A DNA stretch of 64,000 nucleotides from Marivirga arenosa. Lineage in GTDB: Bacteria; Bacteroidota; Bacteroidia; Cytophagales; Cyclobacteriaceae. Shown piece by piece: positions 19,244-27,557 of the stretch. The DNA is taken from positions 62,001 through 126,000 of the forward strand of contig NZ_CP129970.2 of the NCBI RefSeq assembly GCF_030503895.2, given 5' to 3'. Position numbers and translations under genes: made by a program. The notes under the pieces are model-generated. The model made no database searches. It had not been told where the DNA came from and was given only the letters and a program-made list of their open reading frames with translations. Position 1 is the first letter of the stretch; every line of letters begins with the position of its first letter.

Positions 19244-19347
19244 AAGTGTAAAAATACTTTTTAAACTATAATTAATAATAGCTTTTCAACTAATTTGAGC
19301 TTTGAGTAAAATTTAAAGCCTTTAAAAATATTTAAGTAAAGAAAATA

Positions 19348-19947
19348 ATGAAGGATTCTTTCTATACAATTTCAAAGGGTGGTGAAGGATTATATAAAGA
19401 AAAAGGAAGTAAATTTATTGGCTTGGCCTTTAGAGTTCGTGATGAAGATGAAGTAAAAGAAAGATTAGAAGAGGTTAAAAAGCAATATTATGATGGAAGA
19501 CATCATTGCTATGCTTATATACTTTCAAAAGATAAATTTAGAGCAAATGATGATGGAGAACCCAATCATTCGGCTGGTGACCCTATTTTAGGCCAAATAA
19601 AATCCAAGAACTTAACCCAAGTATTAGTAGTAGTTGTTCGATACTTTGGAGGTACAAAATTAGGGGTTTCTGGTTTGATCAATGCCTATAAAACTGCAGC
19701 ATTTGAAGCATTAGAATCATCTAATTTGACCGAGGTTACAATTGAAGAATTATATGATATTAACTACGGCTATGAAATCACCAACGAAGTTATGAGGCTA
19801 TTAAATGAATTTGAAGCCGATATAAAAACTCAGGAGTTTACTGAAGACTGTTATGCGAAAATTGGAATAAAGCAATCATTCAAAGCCCGATTTGAAGAAG
19901 AAGCCCTTAAGATTGATGGACTCAAATTTGATTATTTGAATTCTTAA
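19348..19947 (+). CDS. YigZ/IMPACT family protein
   Basis: The 199-residue protein carries the UPF0029 signatures: a lead-in EKGSKFIGLAF near residue 20, the HHCYAYILS block near 51, D-D-G-E-P-x-H-S-A-G near 69 and VVVVRYFGGTKLGVSGLI near 95. A C-terminal ferredoxin-like domain follows (about 130-199). Eukaryotic IMPACT relatives regulate Gcn2, while bacterial YigZ has no settled role. Its stop lies 3 bases from the stop of the convergent Mpo1-like gene. Cytoplasmic, single-gene unit. Confidence 0.92.
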   Translation: MKDSFYTISKGGEGLYKEKGSKFIGLAFRVRDEDEVKERLEEVKKQYYDGRHHCYAYILSKDKFRANDDGEPNHSAGDPILGQIKSKNLTQVLVVVVRYFGGTKLGVSGLINAYKTAAFEALESSNLTEVTIEELYDINYGYEITNEVMRLLNEFEADIKTQEFTEDCYAKIGIKQSFKARFEEEALKIDGLKFDYLNS

Positions 19948-19950
19948 TTC

Positions 19951-20427
19951 TCAATATTTAATTCCTAATCTTTTATAAATAAAATGCATTAACCAAGCTG
20001 GCCCTATTAAAAGAAACTGTAAATCTTTTAAGAAGGATGGCTTTTTACCTTCTATTTTATGCCCCCAAAATTGGCCAACCCAGGCTAAAAAGAAAACTAT
20101 TAAAGCGATTCCCCATAATGGTAAAAAATTGAATTGATCTGCCCATCTTGCAACCGCAATGCACAAAATGGCAAAGGCCAACATACCAAAGGAAATTGGA
20201 ATAGACAGAGTGATATAATAAATCAATACTAGAACGAGTACAACTACTGCCCAATTGTTGTAATATCCATCTCCAAGAAAGTAAGTAAGACTATCATTTG
20301 GAATGGAATAAAGCAATGCTACCACACTCCAAAATATAAGCGGCACGCAAATCCAATGAACTTTCTTATTTGTAGCATTTTTATGGCTTGCCCCATATTC
20401 TTCTAGTAGTGAATCTATCTTTCTCAT
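19951..20427 (-). CDS. Mpo1-like (DUF962) membrane protein
   Basis: 158 residues with four hydrophobic segments after a short N-terminal stretch with the family motif ExYGASHKNATNK-xHWICVPL. Conserved His residues (H16, H24) and the late WVGQFWGHKIEGKKPSFLKDL block match the DUF962/YGL010w family. The yeast member Mpo1 is an Fe2+-dependent dioxygenase for alpha-oxidation of 2-hydroxy fatty acids, and the His set there binds iron. A similar lipid role in this bacterium is plausible but untested. It is divergent from the his operon leader. Confidence 0.85.
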   Translation of the reverse strand: MRKIDSLLEEYGASHKNATNKKVHWICVPLIFWSVVALLYSIPNDSLTYFLGDGYYNNWAVVVLVLVLIYYITLSIPISFGMLAFAILCIAVARWADQFNFLPLWGIALIVFFLAWVGQFWGHKIEGKKPSFLKDLQFLLIGPAWLMHFIYKRLGIKY

Positions 20428-20541
20428 ACGACCAAAATAGAGATTTTTATTTTATGAATCAATATTAAAATTATTGTAAAAATTCTTAACACTTTTTTTT
20501 AAAAAATTTATAAAATTATTAGAGTTATTAAAAAAGCTTAA

Positions 20542-20549
20542 TACATTTG
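20542..20549 (+). promoter_or_regulatory. Promoter -7 element of the his leader/operon
   Basis: TACATTTG matches the Bacteroidota TAnnTTTG box exactly. The -33 element is only approximate (TTAG at 20519-20522, 19 bases away). The predicted transcription start is near 20552-20556, almost on the AUG of the leader peptide (20556), so the leader would be translated from a nearly leaderless mRNA. Confidence 0.6.
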
Positions 20550-20555
20550 CAGTAA

Positions 20556-20645
20556 ATGAATACAAACAGCACAAATATCTACATCTCAAAAAATGCAACT
20601 CATGCATTTCATGCTGTTCACGTATTCCATCATTCCTCTTTGTAA
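20556..20645 (+). CDS. hisL: his operon leader peptide (29 codons, five His)
   Basis: A short frame ATG 20556 to TAA 20645. Residues 15-26 read THAFHAVHVFHH, so five of eleven codons from 16 to 26 are His. That is far above chance and just what a ribosome-mediated histidine attenuator needs: scarcity of charged tRNA-His would stall the ribosome there. The gene lies 123 bases upstream of hisG on the same strand. No other feature explains it. The name hisL is used by analogy with enteric bacteria; there is no sequence homology claim. Confidence 0.8.
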   Translation: MNTNSTNIYISKNATHAFHAVHVFHHSSL

Positions 20646-20652
20646 GAGGGAT
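20632..20652 (+). promoter_or_regulatory. RNA hairpin at the end of the his leader ORF
   Basis: Arms ATTCCTCTT (20632-20640) and AAGAGGGAT (20644-20652) pair over 9 bp with one G-U and a 3-base loop that includes the start of the leader stop codon. It follows directly on the last His codon, where a stalled or finishing ribosome would mask it. A second, weaker hairpin (GCAG-GATT-CTGC, 20674-20685) is followed by a T-rich run, and an AT-only 10-bp hairpin spans 20693-20716. I cannot tell by eye which acts as terminator or antiterminator. Confidence 0.5.
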
Positions 20653-20746
20653 ATTCACACTATATTGCCATAAGCAGGATTCTGCGCATCATTTTATTTA
20701 ATAGAAATTAAATAAACAATTCTAATCAAATTCTCTTTTTATTAAA

Positions 20747-20758
20747 TTATCGAAATCA
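20747..20758 (+). promoter_or_regulatory. TTATCGAAATCA repeat, copy 1 (before hisG)
   Basis: Exact 12-mer ending 10 bases before the hisG ATG. Identical copies occur at 24684-24695 and 29473-29484, each in the upstream region of a plus-strand gene. The role is unknown. Confidence 0.35.
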
Positions 20759-20768
20759 GAAATTAAAA

Positions 20769-21626
20769 ATGAATACTTTAAAAATAGCTATACAAAAATC
20801 AGGTAGATTAAGTGAAGATTCACTAAAACTAATTAAAGAATGTGGTATCAAATTCAGTAATGGGAAAGGTAAATTAAAAGCAGTTGCAGATAACTTTCCG
20901 TTAGAATTTCTATTTCTCAGAGATGATGATATCCCTGGCTATGTGGAAGATGGAGTAGCTGACTTAGGTATTGTTGGTGAAAATGTATTAGTGGAATATG
21001 AAAAAGACGTTGAGCTTGTAAAAAAATTAGGCTTCTCAAAATGTAGATTATCAATTGGAGTAGACAGAAATTGGGATTATAAAGACATTTCTGAATTAGA
21101 TGGTAAAAGTATCGCAACCTCCTACCCTAAAATCCTTGAAAATTTCCTTAAAGGAAAAAATATCAAGGCAGAAATTCATGAAATCAGTGGTTCTGTTGAA
21201 ATTGCTCCTAGCATAGGATTGGCGGATGCGGTATGTGATATTGTAAGTTCAGGAAGTACTTTACTTAGCAATGGCCTAAAAGAAGCGGATGTAATTATGC
21301 GATCTGAAGCTGTTTTAATCTCTGGAAAAAAGTTATCTTCTGAACAGAAAGAAATTTTAAATCAGTTAATATTTAGAATCGAAGCAGTTCAAGCAGGTAA
21401 AAACAATAAATATATTTTATTAAACGCTCCTAATGATTCTATTGATGAAATCATAAGCCTACTGCCAGGTATGAAAAGCCCTACCGTGTTGCCATTAGCA
21501 ATGGAAGGCTGGAGTTCATTACACTCAGTAGTGAAAGAAGATGAATTTTGGGATGTTATAGAAAAATTAAAAGCTGCTGGTGCGCAAGGAATATTAGTTG
21601 CCCCAATAGAAAAAATGATTCTATAA
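20769..21626 (+). CDS. hisG: ATP phosphoribosyltransferase, long form
   Basis: First enzyme of histidine synthesis, joining ATP and PRPP. At 285 residues it is the long, hexameric form (HisG-L), so no HisZ partner is needed. It opens with KIAIQKSGRLSEDSL, has the D-D-D-I-P-G-Y motif near residue 56 and the PRPP loop DIVSSGSTL near 158. The C-terminal ACT-like domain, which binds histidine for feedback inhibition, is present (LPGMKSPTVLPL, then the GAQGILVAPIEKMI end). Regulated by the leader upstream (inferred). Confidence 0.97.
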   Translation: MNTLKIAIQKSGRLSEDSLKLIKECGIKFSNGKGKLKAVADNFPLEFLFLRDDDIPGYVEDGVADLGIVGENVLVEYEKDVELVKKLGFSKCRLSIGVDRNWDYKDISELDGKSIATSYPKILENFLKGKNIKAEIHEISGSVEIAPSIGLADAVCDIVSSGSTLLSNGLKEADVIMRSEAVLISGKKLSSEQKEILNQLIFRIEAVQAGKNNKYILLNAPNDSIDEIISLLPGMKSPTVLPLAMEGWSSLHSVVKEDEFWDVIEKLKAAGAQGILVAPIEKMIL

Positions 21627-21661
21627 TATATAATTGAACCTAAATATTTAATTACACTGAA

Positions 21662-21675
21662 CAGTTGTACAACTG
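21662..21675. repeat. 14-bp perfect palindrome between hisG and hisD
   Basis: CAGTTGTACAACTG is its own reverse complement, centred in the 87-base gap between hisG and hisD. It could be a small RNA hairpin that tunes hisD expression or a protein site. No T-run follows, so it is not a terminator. Confidence 0.4.
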
Positions 21676-21713
21676 AAAGTAATCAGTATTTCAGAAAGAA
21701 TTAGCAAAAGGAT

Positions 21714-23000
21714 ATGAAAGAATATATTAATCCCAAAAAGGAGAATTGGGAAGAACTATTAAAAAGACCCACTGAATCGCTGCATGATATAAGGAAAATA
21801 GTGCAGCCGATAATGGATGAGGTAAAGAATAACGGTGACAGTAGCGTAAAAAACTACACGGAAAAATTTGATGGTATATCGATAAATGATCTTTTAGTAA
21901 CAAAAAAAGAAATAGAAGCTGCAAGCAAAAAAGTAGATCAGAAGCTTAAAGATGCGATTAAAGTAGCACACGAGAATATCACTAGATTTCATAAGGCACA
22001 GAAAATAACTGATTTAAGGACAGAAACCATGCCTGGCGTTCTTTGTGAGAGAAAATCAGTGGCTATACCAAAAGTTGGCTTATACATACCTGGCGGAACG
22101 GCTCCTTTGTTTAGCACAGTATTGATGTTAGCGGTTCCTGCAAAAATTGCGGGCTGCAAGGAAATTGTTCTTTGTAGTCCTCCAGATAAAGAAGGAAACA
22201 TTCATCCGGCAATTCTATTTACAGCGGAATTAGCAGGTATCACCAAAATTTATAAAGTAGGCGGTGCTCAAGCCATAGCAGCCATGACCTATGGTACAGA
22301 AAGTATTCCTAAAGTGGATAAAATTTTTGGCCCTGGAAATCAATATGTAACTGCAGCAAAACAATTGGCAAGCTTAGATGGCGCTGCTATTGATATGCCT
22401 GCTGGGCCTTCAGAAGTTTTAGTTTATGCGGATGAAGATGCTAATCCAGCATTTATTGCTGCTGACTTATTATCTCAAGCGGAACATGGAGTGGATAGCC
22501 AGGTGATTTTTGTTACTACAGCTCAAGACATTATCCCAACTTTACAAAAGGAGATTTATCATCAGTTAAGTGAGTTACCACGTTGGGAAATAGCTGATAG
22601 ATGTCTACAAAATAGTGCCGTTTTTATTTTAAAAGAAGAAAAAGAATGCATTGACTTGATCAATATTTATGCTCCTGAACATTTAATTTTATTAACTAAA
22701 AACGCAAGAGAGATAGCTGATAAAATTGAAAATGCGGGCTCTATCTTTATTGGCTACTATACACCAGAATCAGCAGGTGATTATGCTTCTGGTACAAACC
22801 ATACTTTACCAACAAACGGTGCTGCAAGAGCCTACAGTGGTGTTTCTTTAGACAGTTTTATCAAGAATATAACCTATCAAGAAATTACAGCTGAAGGATT
22901 ACAAAAACTTGGCCCCTATGTGGAAGAAATGGCGGAAGCTGAATCTCTAAGAGCGCATAAAAATGCAGTAACTGTGCGTCTTAATAGTATTAAAAACTAA
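21714..23000 (+). CDS. hisD: Histidinol dehydrogenase
   Basis: NAD-dependent zinc enzyme for the last two steps of histidine synthesis. The 428-residue sequence shows the standard blocks: SVAIPKVGLYIPGGTAPL near residue 115, KIFGPGNQYVTAAKQ near 203, DMPAGPSEVLVYAD near 227, SQAEHGVDSQ near 256 with Zn-ligand residues, and GDYASGTNHTLPTNGAA near 357 (catalytic His). It lies 87 bases after hisG and 22 before hisC and is clearly co-transcribed. Confidence 0.97.
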   Translation: MKEYINPKKENWEELLKRPTESLHDIRKIVQPIMDEVKNNGDSSVKNYTEKFDGISINDLLVTKKEIEAASKKVDQKLKDAIKVAHENITRFHKAQKITDLRTETMPGVLCERKSVAIPKVGLYIPGGTAPLFSTVLMLAVPAKIAGCKEIVLCSPPDKEGNIHPAILFTAELAGITKIYKVGGAQAIAAMTYGTESIPKVDKIFGPGNQYVTAAKQLASLDGAAIDMPAGPSEVLVYADEDANPAFIAADLLSQAEHGVDSQVIFVTTAQDIIPTLQKEIYHQLSELPRWEIADRCLQNSAVFILKEEKECIDLINIYAPEHLILLTKNAREIADKIENAGSIFIGYYTPESAGDYASGTNHTLPTNGAARAYSGVSLDSFIKNITYQEITAEGLQKLGPYVEEMAEAESLRAHKNAVTVRLNSIKN

Positions 23001-23022
23001 TCATAATCTATAGATTAAAATT

Positions 23023-24069
23023 ATGAATTGGAAAAAACTTGTTTTACCCCATATTTTAAAATTACAAGCTTACTCTTCTGCCAGAGATGAGTTTTCAGGT
23101 GATGCCAAAGTATTTTTGGATGCAAATGAAAATCCGTTTGATGAGGAACAAAACAATTGGAATCGATATCCTGATCCTTTACAGAAAAATTTAAAAGCTG
23201 AGCTTGAAAAAATAAAAGGTATAGCAGCTGAAAATATGTTTTTGGGCAATGGTAGTGATGAAGCGATTGACTTACTTTTTAGAATCTTTTGTAAAGCAGG
23301 TGAATCTAATGTTATTACATGCCCTCCAACATATGGAATGTATAAGGTATCCTCTGCGATACATAATGTTGAGAATGTCGAAGTGCCTCTGACACCTGAA
23401 TTCCAATTGGATGTTAAAAACATTTTGGATGCTGTAAACGAAAGTACCAAATTATTATTCATTTGCACACCGAATAACCCTACGGGAAATAGTTTAAGAA
23501 AAGATAGTATTTTAGAAATACTTGAAACGTATCCAGGTATTGTAATTATAGATGAGGCATATATTGATTTCTCGAAAGAAGAATCTTGGATTAAAGAATT
23601 AGATCAATATCCTAATTTAGTAATCCTACAAACTTTAAGTAAAGCTTGGGGATTAGCTTCTGCCCGGCTAGGAATTGCTTATGCTAATACAGAATTAATA
23701 AAGTTGCTAAACAAGGTGAAAGCTCCATACAATATTAGTGGACCAAGTCAAAAAGTTGTATTGGAAGCTTTACAAAATCCGGAAATATTTAAGAAACAGC
23801 TTAAGATCATATTAAGTGAAAGAGACAGATTGCAAGTGGCTTTACAGGATATACCTTCTGTTAAAAAAGTATATGAAAGTGATGCTAATTTTCTCTTAGT
23901 AAAAATAAATCAGGCAAAAGATCTTTACCAAAAATTGATAGAAAAAGAAATTGTAATTCGGGATCGTTCTAACGTTCAATTATGTGATGATTGTTTAAGG
24001 ATAACAGTAGGTACAGAGGAAGAAAACAAACATCTCATCAAAAATTTACAGCTCCTTTTGATCGATTAA
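23023..24069 (+). CDS. hisC: Histidinol-phosphate aminotransferase
   Basis: PLP-dependent fold-type I enzyme acting on imidazole acetol phosphate. The 348-residue protein has LDANENPF near residue 30, CTPNNPTGN near 150, I-I-D-E-A-Y-I-D-F near 178 and the Schiff-base Lys in LSKAWGLASARLG near 208. The 3' end overlaps the convergent NUDIX gene by 24 bases. The remaining his genes (hisB, H, A, F, I) do not follow, so the operon here ends at hisC. Confidence 0.96.
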   Translation: MNWKKLVLPHILKLQAYSSARDEFSGDAKVFLDANENPFDEEQNNWNRYPDPLQKNLKAELEKIKGIAAENMFLGNGSDEAIDLLFRIFCKAGESNVITCPPTYGMYKVSSAIHNVENVEVPLTPEFQLDVKNILDAVNESTKLLFICTPNNPTGNSLRKDSILEILETYPGIVIIDEAYIDFSKEESWIKELDQYPNLVILQTLSKAWGLASARLGIAYANTELIKLLNKVKAPYNISGPSQKVVLEALQNPEIFKKQLKIILSERDRLQVALQDIPSVKKVYESDANFLLVKINQAKDLYQKLIEKEIVIRDRSNVQLCDDCLRITVGTEEENKHLIKNLQLLLID

Positions 24070-24597
24070 ACATTTCAACTTCAAAAGTGAAGCCATACTA
24101 ATACTGTCTGTGATTTCACCATCTAATACCATTTTAAAAGCTTCTGATAAGGGAAGCTTTTTTATTTTTATGTCCTCAGTTTCTTCAAATTGAACCTCAC
24201 CTTGAGTTAAACCCTTTGCCAAATACACTACCCCTCTCTCATCTGAAACTGAATTAGAAGTGTGAATTTTCATAAATTCATTCCAATCATTAGCTGAAAG
24301 ACCCGTCTCCTCCTTCAATTCTCTTTTTGCAGCCTCTAAAACATCCTCATTTTCAGGACAACCTCCTTCTGGAATTTCCCAACTATATTGATCTAAAGGA
24401 TATCTATATTGGCCAACTAAATAAGTATTATCGTTTTCATCAATTGGAATCACACCCACTGCAATATTCTTAAAATGAACTTTACCGTAAATGCCTTCCT
24501 TGCCGCTTGGATTAATCACGTCATGTTCCTCAACTTTTATCCAAGGATTGTCATATTTTAGTGTGGATTTAACTAGTTTCCATGGATTTAACCCCAT
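24046..24597 (-). CDS. NUDIX hydrolase (ADP-ribose pyrophosphatase-like)
   Basis: 183 residues with a complete Nudix box, G-C-P-E-N-E-D-V-L-E-A-A-K-R-E-L-K-E-E-T-G near residue 79, preceded by the family's YLVGQYRYPLDQYSWEIPEGG block. That lead-in is typical of the NudF/ADP-ribose pyrophosphatase branch rather than MutT. It would hydrolyse a nucleoside-diphosphate-linked compound in the cytoplasm. Its end overlaps hisC by 24 bases on the opposite strand. Confidence 0.92.
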   Translation of the reverse strand: MGLNPWKLVKSTLKYDNPWIKVEEHDVINPSGKEGIYGKVHFKNIAVGVIPIDENDNTYLVGQYRYPLDQYSWEIPEGGCPENEDVLEAAKRELKEETGLSANDWNEFMKIHTSNSVSDERGVVYLAKGLTQGEVQFEETEDIKIKKLPLSEAFKMVLDGEITDSISMASLLKLKCLIDQKEL

Positions 24598-24683
24598 TAA
24601 TTTTTAATTTTGAAATTTAAATTTTGTTTTGATTTATCTTATTAAAGTCAAATCAAATAAGATTATCCTTTAAAACATATTAA

Positions 24684-24695
24684 TTATCGAAATCA
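24684..24695 (+). promoter_or_regulatory. TTATCGAAATCA repeat, copy 2 (before the TPR kinase)
   Basis: Exact copy of the 12-mer, 80 bases upstream of the histidine-kinase start. The surrounding 177-base gap is very AT-rich and otherwise shows no clear feature. Confidence 0.35.
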
Positions 24696-24774
24696 TTTTA
24701 AGTATTATTAAATAATCTTTAGCTTTTAAAGATTATTTAAACAATTTGTAAGTCAGATATTTAGCTTGTAAGAT

Positions 24775-27396
24775 TTGAGCACTAAAAGAACCATATTAAT
24801 TCTGATAATAAGCTTGGCATTTTTTGCTCTTGAAGATATCTATGCTCAAAAAAACATGGATGACTCTGCAAGTTATTTTATAAATATAGCAAATGAAAAT
24901 TGGCATAATGATTTAGCCCTCTCACATAATGCCGCTCAACAAGCATTTGAATTAATTCCTAGAATTGAAGACATTAAAATTAAAGCTGATGCTTACGTGC
25001 AATATGGAATATCTTTCTATACCAAATTAGAATATGATAGTGCCCTTTCTTACTACCAAAAAGCAGTTAATTTATTAAAAGCTAATGAATATGATTATTC
25101 TCAATATGTATCTTATTTAGCTGCGGTATTAGCTAAAAAAGGACATTTCAAAGATGTATTTGATTTAATCGAAAAGGAGCAATATTCATTAAATGAAAAT
25201 GAAACAGCTTTTTATGAATTTCTATTAATTAAACTTAGTGCAGCAATAAAAATTGGCTATACTGACCACGCCTTAAAACTTATAAACCAATTACAGCAAA
25301 ATGGAAATATAGCAACCGAAAAATTATTACTCAGGTTTAAAAGTCTTCAAGGACAATATTATCAGTTAATTGCGTCATACAAAAAATCAGACTCAATATT
25401 CAATAAGCTAGCTTTTTACTATAAAAGTACCGATAACAAAATGGATTTAGCTGAAACCTATCTTTTTCTAGCTAAGAATGCCATGGAAGTTAGTAATTAT
25501 AAAGAGAGCTCAAAATTCTTAATTAAAGCACAATCTATTTATGAAGAATTAAATTATGAGTATGGTATTGCACTAATAAATCTTGAAACTGGAACGCTAC
25601 TTTCATGGATGCAAAGATATAATGAGGCAAGTGATTATATCTTTAAAGCTTTAAAAGTATTTGACAATAATCAGAATCTTAATGAACTTCAAATAGCCTA
25701 TTATGAATTAGGATGGATTTTCTATTCCCTTGAATTAGAAAAAAGAGCGAAAAAGTATTTAGATCAATCCCTAGAAATTGCTCGTGAGATTCAAAATTAT
25801 CGTTTTCTAGGGAGTCAGCATAACGCCTACGGATCATTATATACTGATTTAGAAATTTTTGACTCCGCTATCTTTCATTTTGATTCTGCTATTTATTATG
25901 AAGAACTAACGAAAAATATTAAGCAAATTTCAGCTGCTAAGTTTAATAAAGCTGTAGTACTTGAAAAAATTGGGCAAGATTATAAAGCAATTAAGCTATA
26001 CAGAGAAAGCTATAAAGTAGATTCTACACTAAGAAATTATGCGGGCCTAATTGAAGGGGAATGGGTGTTAGGTGAATATTTTATGAAAAAAGATCAAAAT
26101 GATTCTGCTTTATACTATTTTAATTTGGGTGAGAAACATGCTATTAATCTGGGAGAGAAATACTTTTTGTTAAAAATTTATGAAGCAAAGGCTAACTTAT
26201 ATTCTAAAACAAATAATTTTAAATTATCTACAGACTATTTTCAAAAGGCATTAAAAACACAGAAAGAACTTTCAGAAGAAACCAAAACATTAGAATTAGC
26301 TACTTTAGAAACCTCATACGACTTAAAAAATAAAGAAAAAGAGCTAACACTATTAAATCTACAAAAAGAGAATAATGAAAAAACTATTGCATTAAAAAAT
26401 AGAACTATTGCTTCTCAAAGAAATACTTTGATTGTTTTAGCAGTTGGATTTATACTTCTATTAGTGATTAGTTATATCATTTTCCGTTACCTAAAAATCA
26501 GAACGAAAACTAACCATAAACTGCGTGAGCTGAATAATGAAATTCAAGAAAAGCAGGAAGAAATCATGGCGCAATCTGAAGAGTTGCAGGAAGCTAATCA
26601 GTATGTTACCGAGCTAAATGAGAAACTTGAAAACCGAGTAAAGGATAGAACCCTGGCACTTGAAAACGCCCTTTCTGAATTAGATCATTTCTTCTACAGA
26701 GCTTCCCATGATTTTAGAGGTCCACTTACTACCTTAATGGGATTGGTGGGTATCTCAAAAGGTTATGATTTACCAGAAGAAGGAAGAACCTTATTTAATC
26801 AGGTTAACATTACTGTTCAAAAACTAGATGGTCTGGTTAAAAAACTCCAAGCTGTGAGTTTTTTAGGAGACTTTGAAAATTTAAAAGCTCCTACTTCAAT
26901 AAATTTGAAAGACCAAATTCATAAAATAACGGATGAAGTCGTAAAAAGAAAGTCATTTGATCGTACTGATTATCAATATGATGTAAAAGTTTACGCTACA
27001 GATGATAAAGTCATTTTCTATCCAGTTTTATTAGAAATATGTTTGAGTAATCTGGTTGAAAACAGCTTGATTTTTAATTACACAAAAAGTATTAAAATAC
27101 GAATTAGTGCGGAAGTAAAAAATGAAGAGCTAATTCTTAGTGTTGCAGATAATGGAATTGGGATTTCAGAGGACATGAAGCATGAAATTTTCAATATGTT
27201 CAAAAGAACATCACAAATCTCCTCTGGTAATGGCCTGGGGCTTTACATAGTAAAAAAAGCAACGGAAATACTAAATGGAGATATCAAATTAAAGAGTAAA
27301 CAAAAAGAAGGTAGTACTTTCACAATTACATTCCCTTTATCAGGTATTACTGAAATAGCAAAAAAATATCAGGATAAAGTATATTCATCTAGTTAA
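24775..27396 (+). CDS. TPR-containing sensor histidine kinase
   Basis: 873 residues. A signal peptide (hydrophobic 5-20, ending Y-A-Q) is followed by a periplasmic array of TPR repeats (about 30-510). One transmembrane helix (about 560-582) and a coiled coil lead into the kinase core: H-box RASHDFRGPL with phospho-acceptor His645, an N-box NLVENSLIFN, G1 DNGIGIS and G2 GNGLGLYIVKKA. No receiver or output domain is attached and no response regulator is adjacent. The start is a TTG at 24775; no ATG fits the signal peptide. Such TPR kinases are common in Bacteroidota; the stimulus is unknown. Confidence 0.9.
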   Translation: MSTKRTILILIISLAFFALEDIYAQKNMDDSASYFINIANENWHNDLALSHNAAQQAFELIPRIEDIKIKADAYVQYGISFYTKLEYDSALSYYQKAVNLLKANEYDYSQYVSYLAAVLAKKGHFKDVFDLIEKEQYSLNENETAFYEFLLIKLSAAIKIGYTDHALKLINQLQQNGNIATEKLLLRFKSLQGQYYQLIASYKKSDSIFNKLAFYYKSTDNKMDLAETYLFLAKNAMEVSNYKESSKFLIKAQSIYEELNYEYGIALINLETGTLLSWMQRYNEASDYIFKALKVFDNNQNLNELQIAYYELGWIFYSLELEKRAKKYLDQSLEIAREIQNYRFLGSQHNAYGSLYTDLEIFDSAIFHFDSAIYYEELTKNIKQISAAKFNKAVVLEKIGQDYKAIKLYRESYKVDSTLRNYAGLIEGEWVLGEYFMKKDQNDSALYYFNLGEKHAINLGEKYFLLKIYEAKANLYSKTNNFKLSTDYFQKALKTQKELSEETKTLELATLETSYDLKNKEKELTLLNLQKENNEKTIALKNRTIASQRNTLIVLAVGFILLLVISYIIFRYLKIRTKTNHKLRELNNEIQEKQEEIMAQSEELQEANQYVTELNEKLENRVKDRTLALENALSELDHFFYRASHDFRGPLTTLMGLVGISKGYDLPEEGRTLFNQVNITVQKLDGLVKKLQAVSFLGDFENLKAPTSINLKDQIHKITDEVVKRKSFDRTDYQYDVKVYATDDKVIFYPVLLEICLSNLVENSLIFNYTKSIKIRISAEVKNEELILSVADNGIGISEDMKHEIFNMFKRTSQISSGNGLGLYIVKKATEILNGDIKLKSKQKEGSTFTITFPLSGITEIAKKYQDKVYSSS

Positions 27397-27557
27397 AATC
27401 AATTCCCTTACAACTTCATAACTTAATCACCGTAACTAATAACTTCTTAATTAGTGCACCATTTATTCTTGTTTAAAATAAATAATTCCACTTTAAACTT
27501 ATGAATGCGGTAATTAATCTTTATTTTTAGAATTGACTTAATCAAAATTCTTACAGC

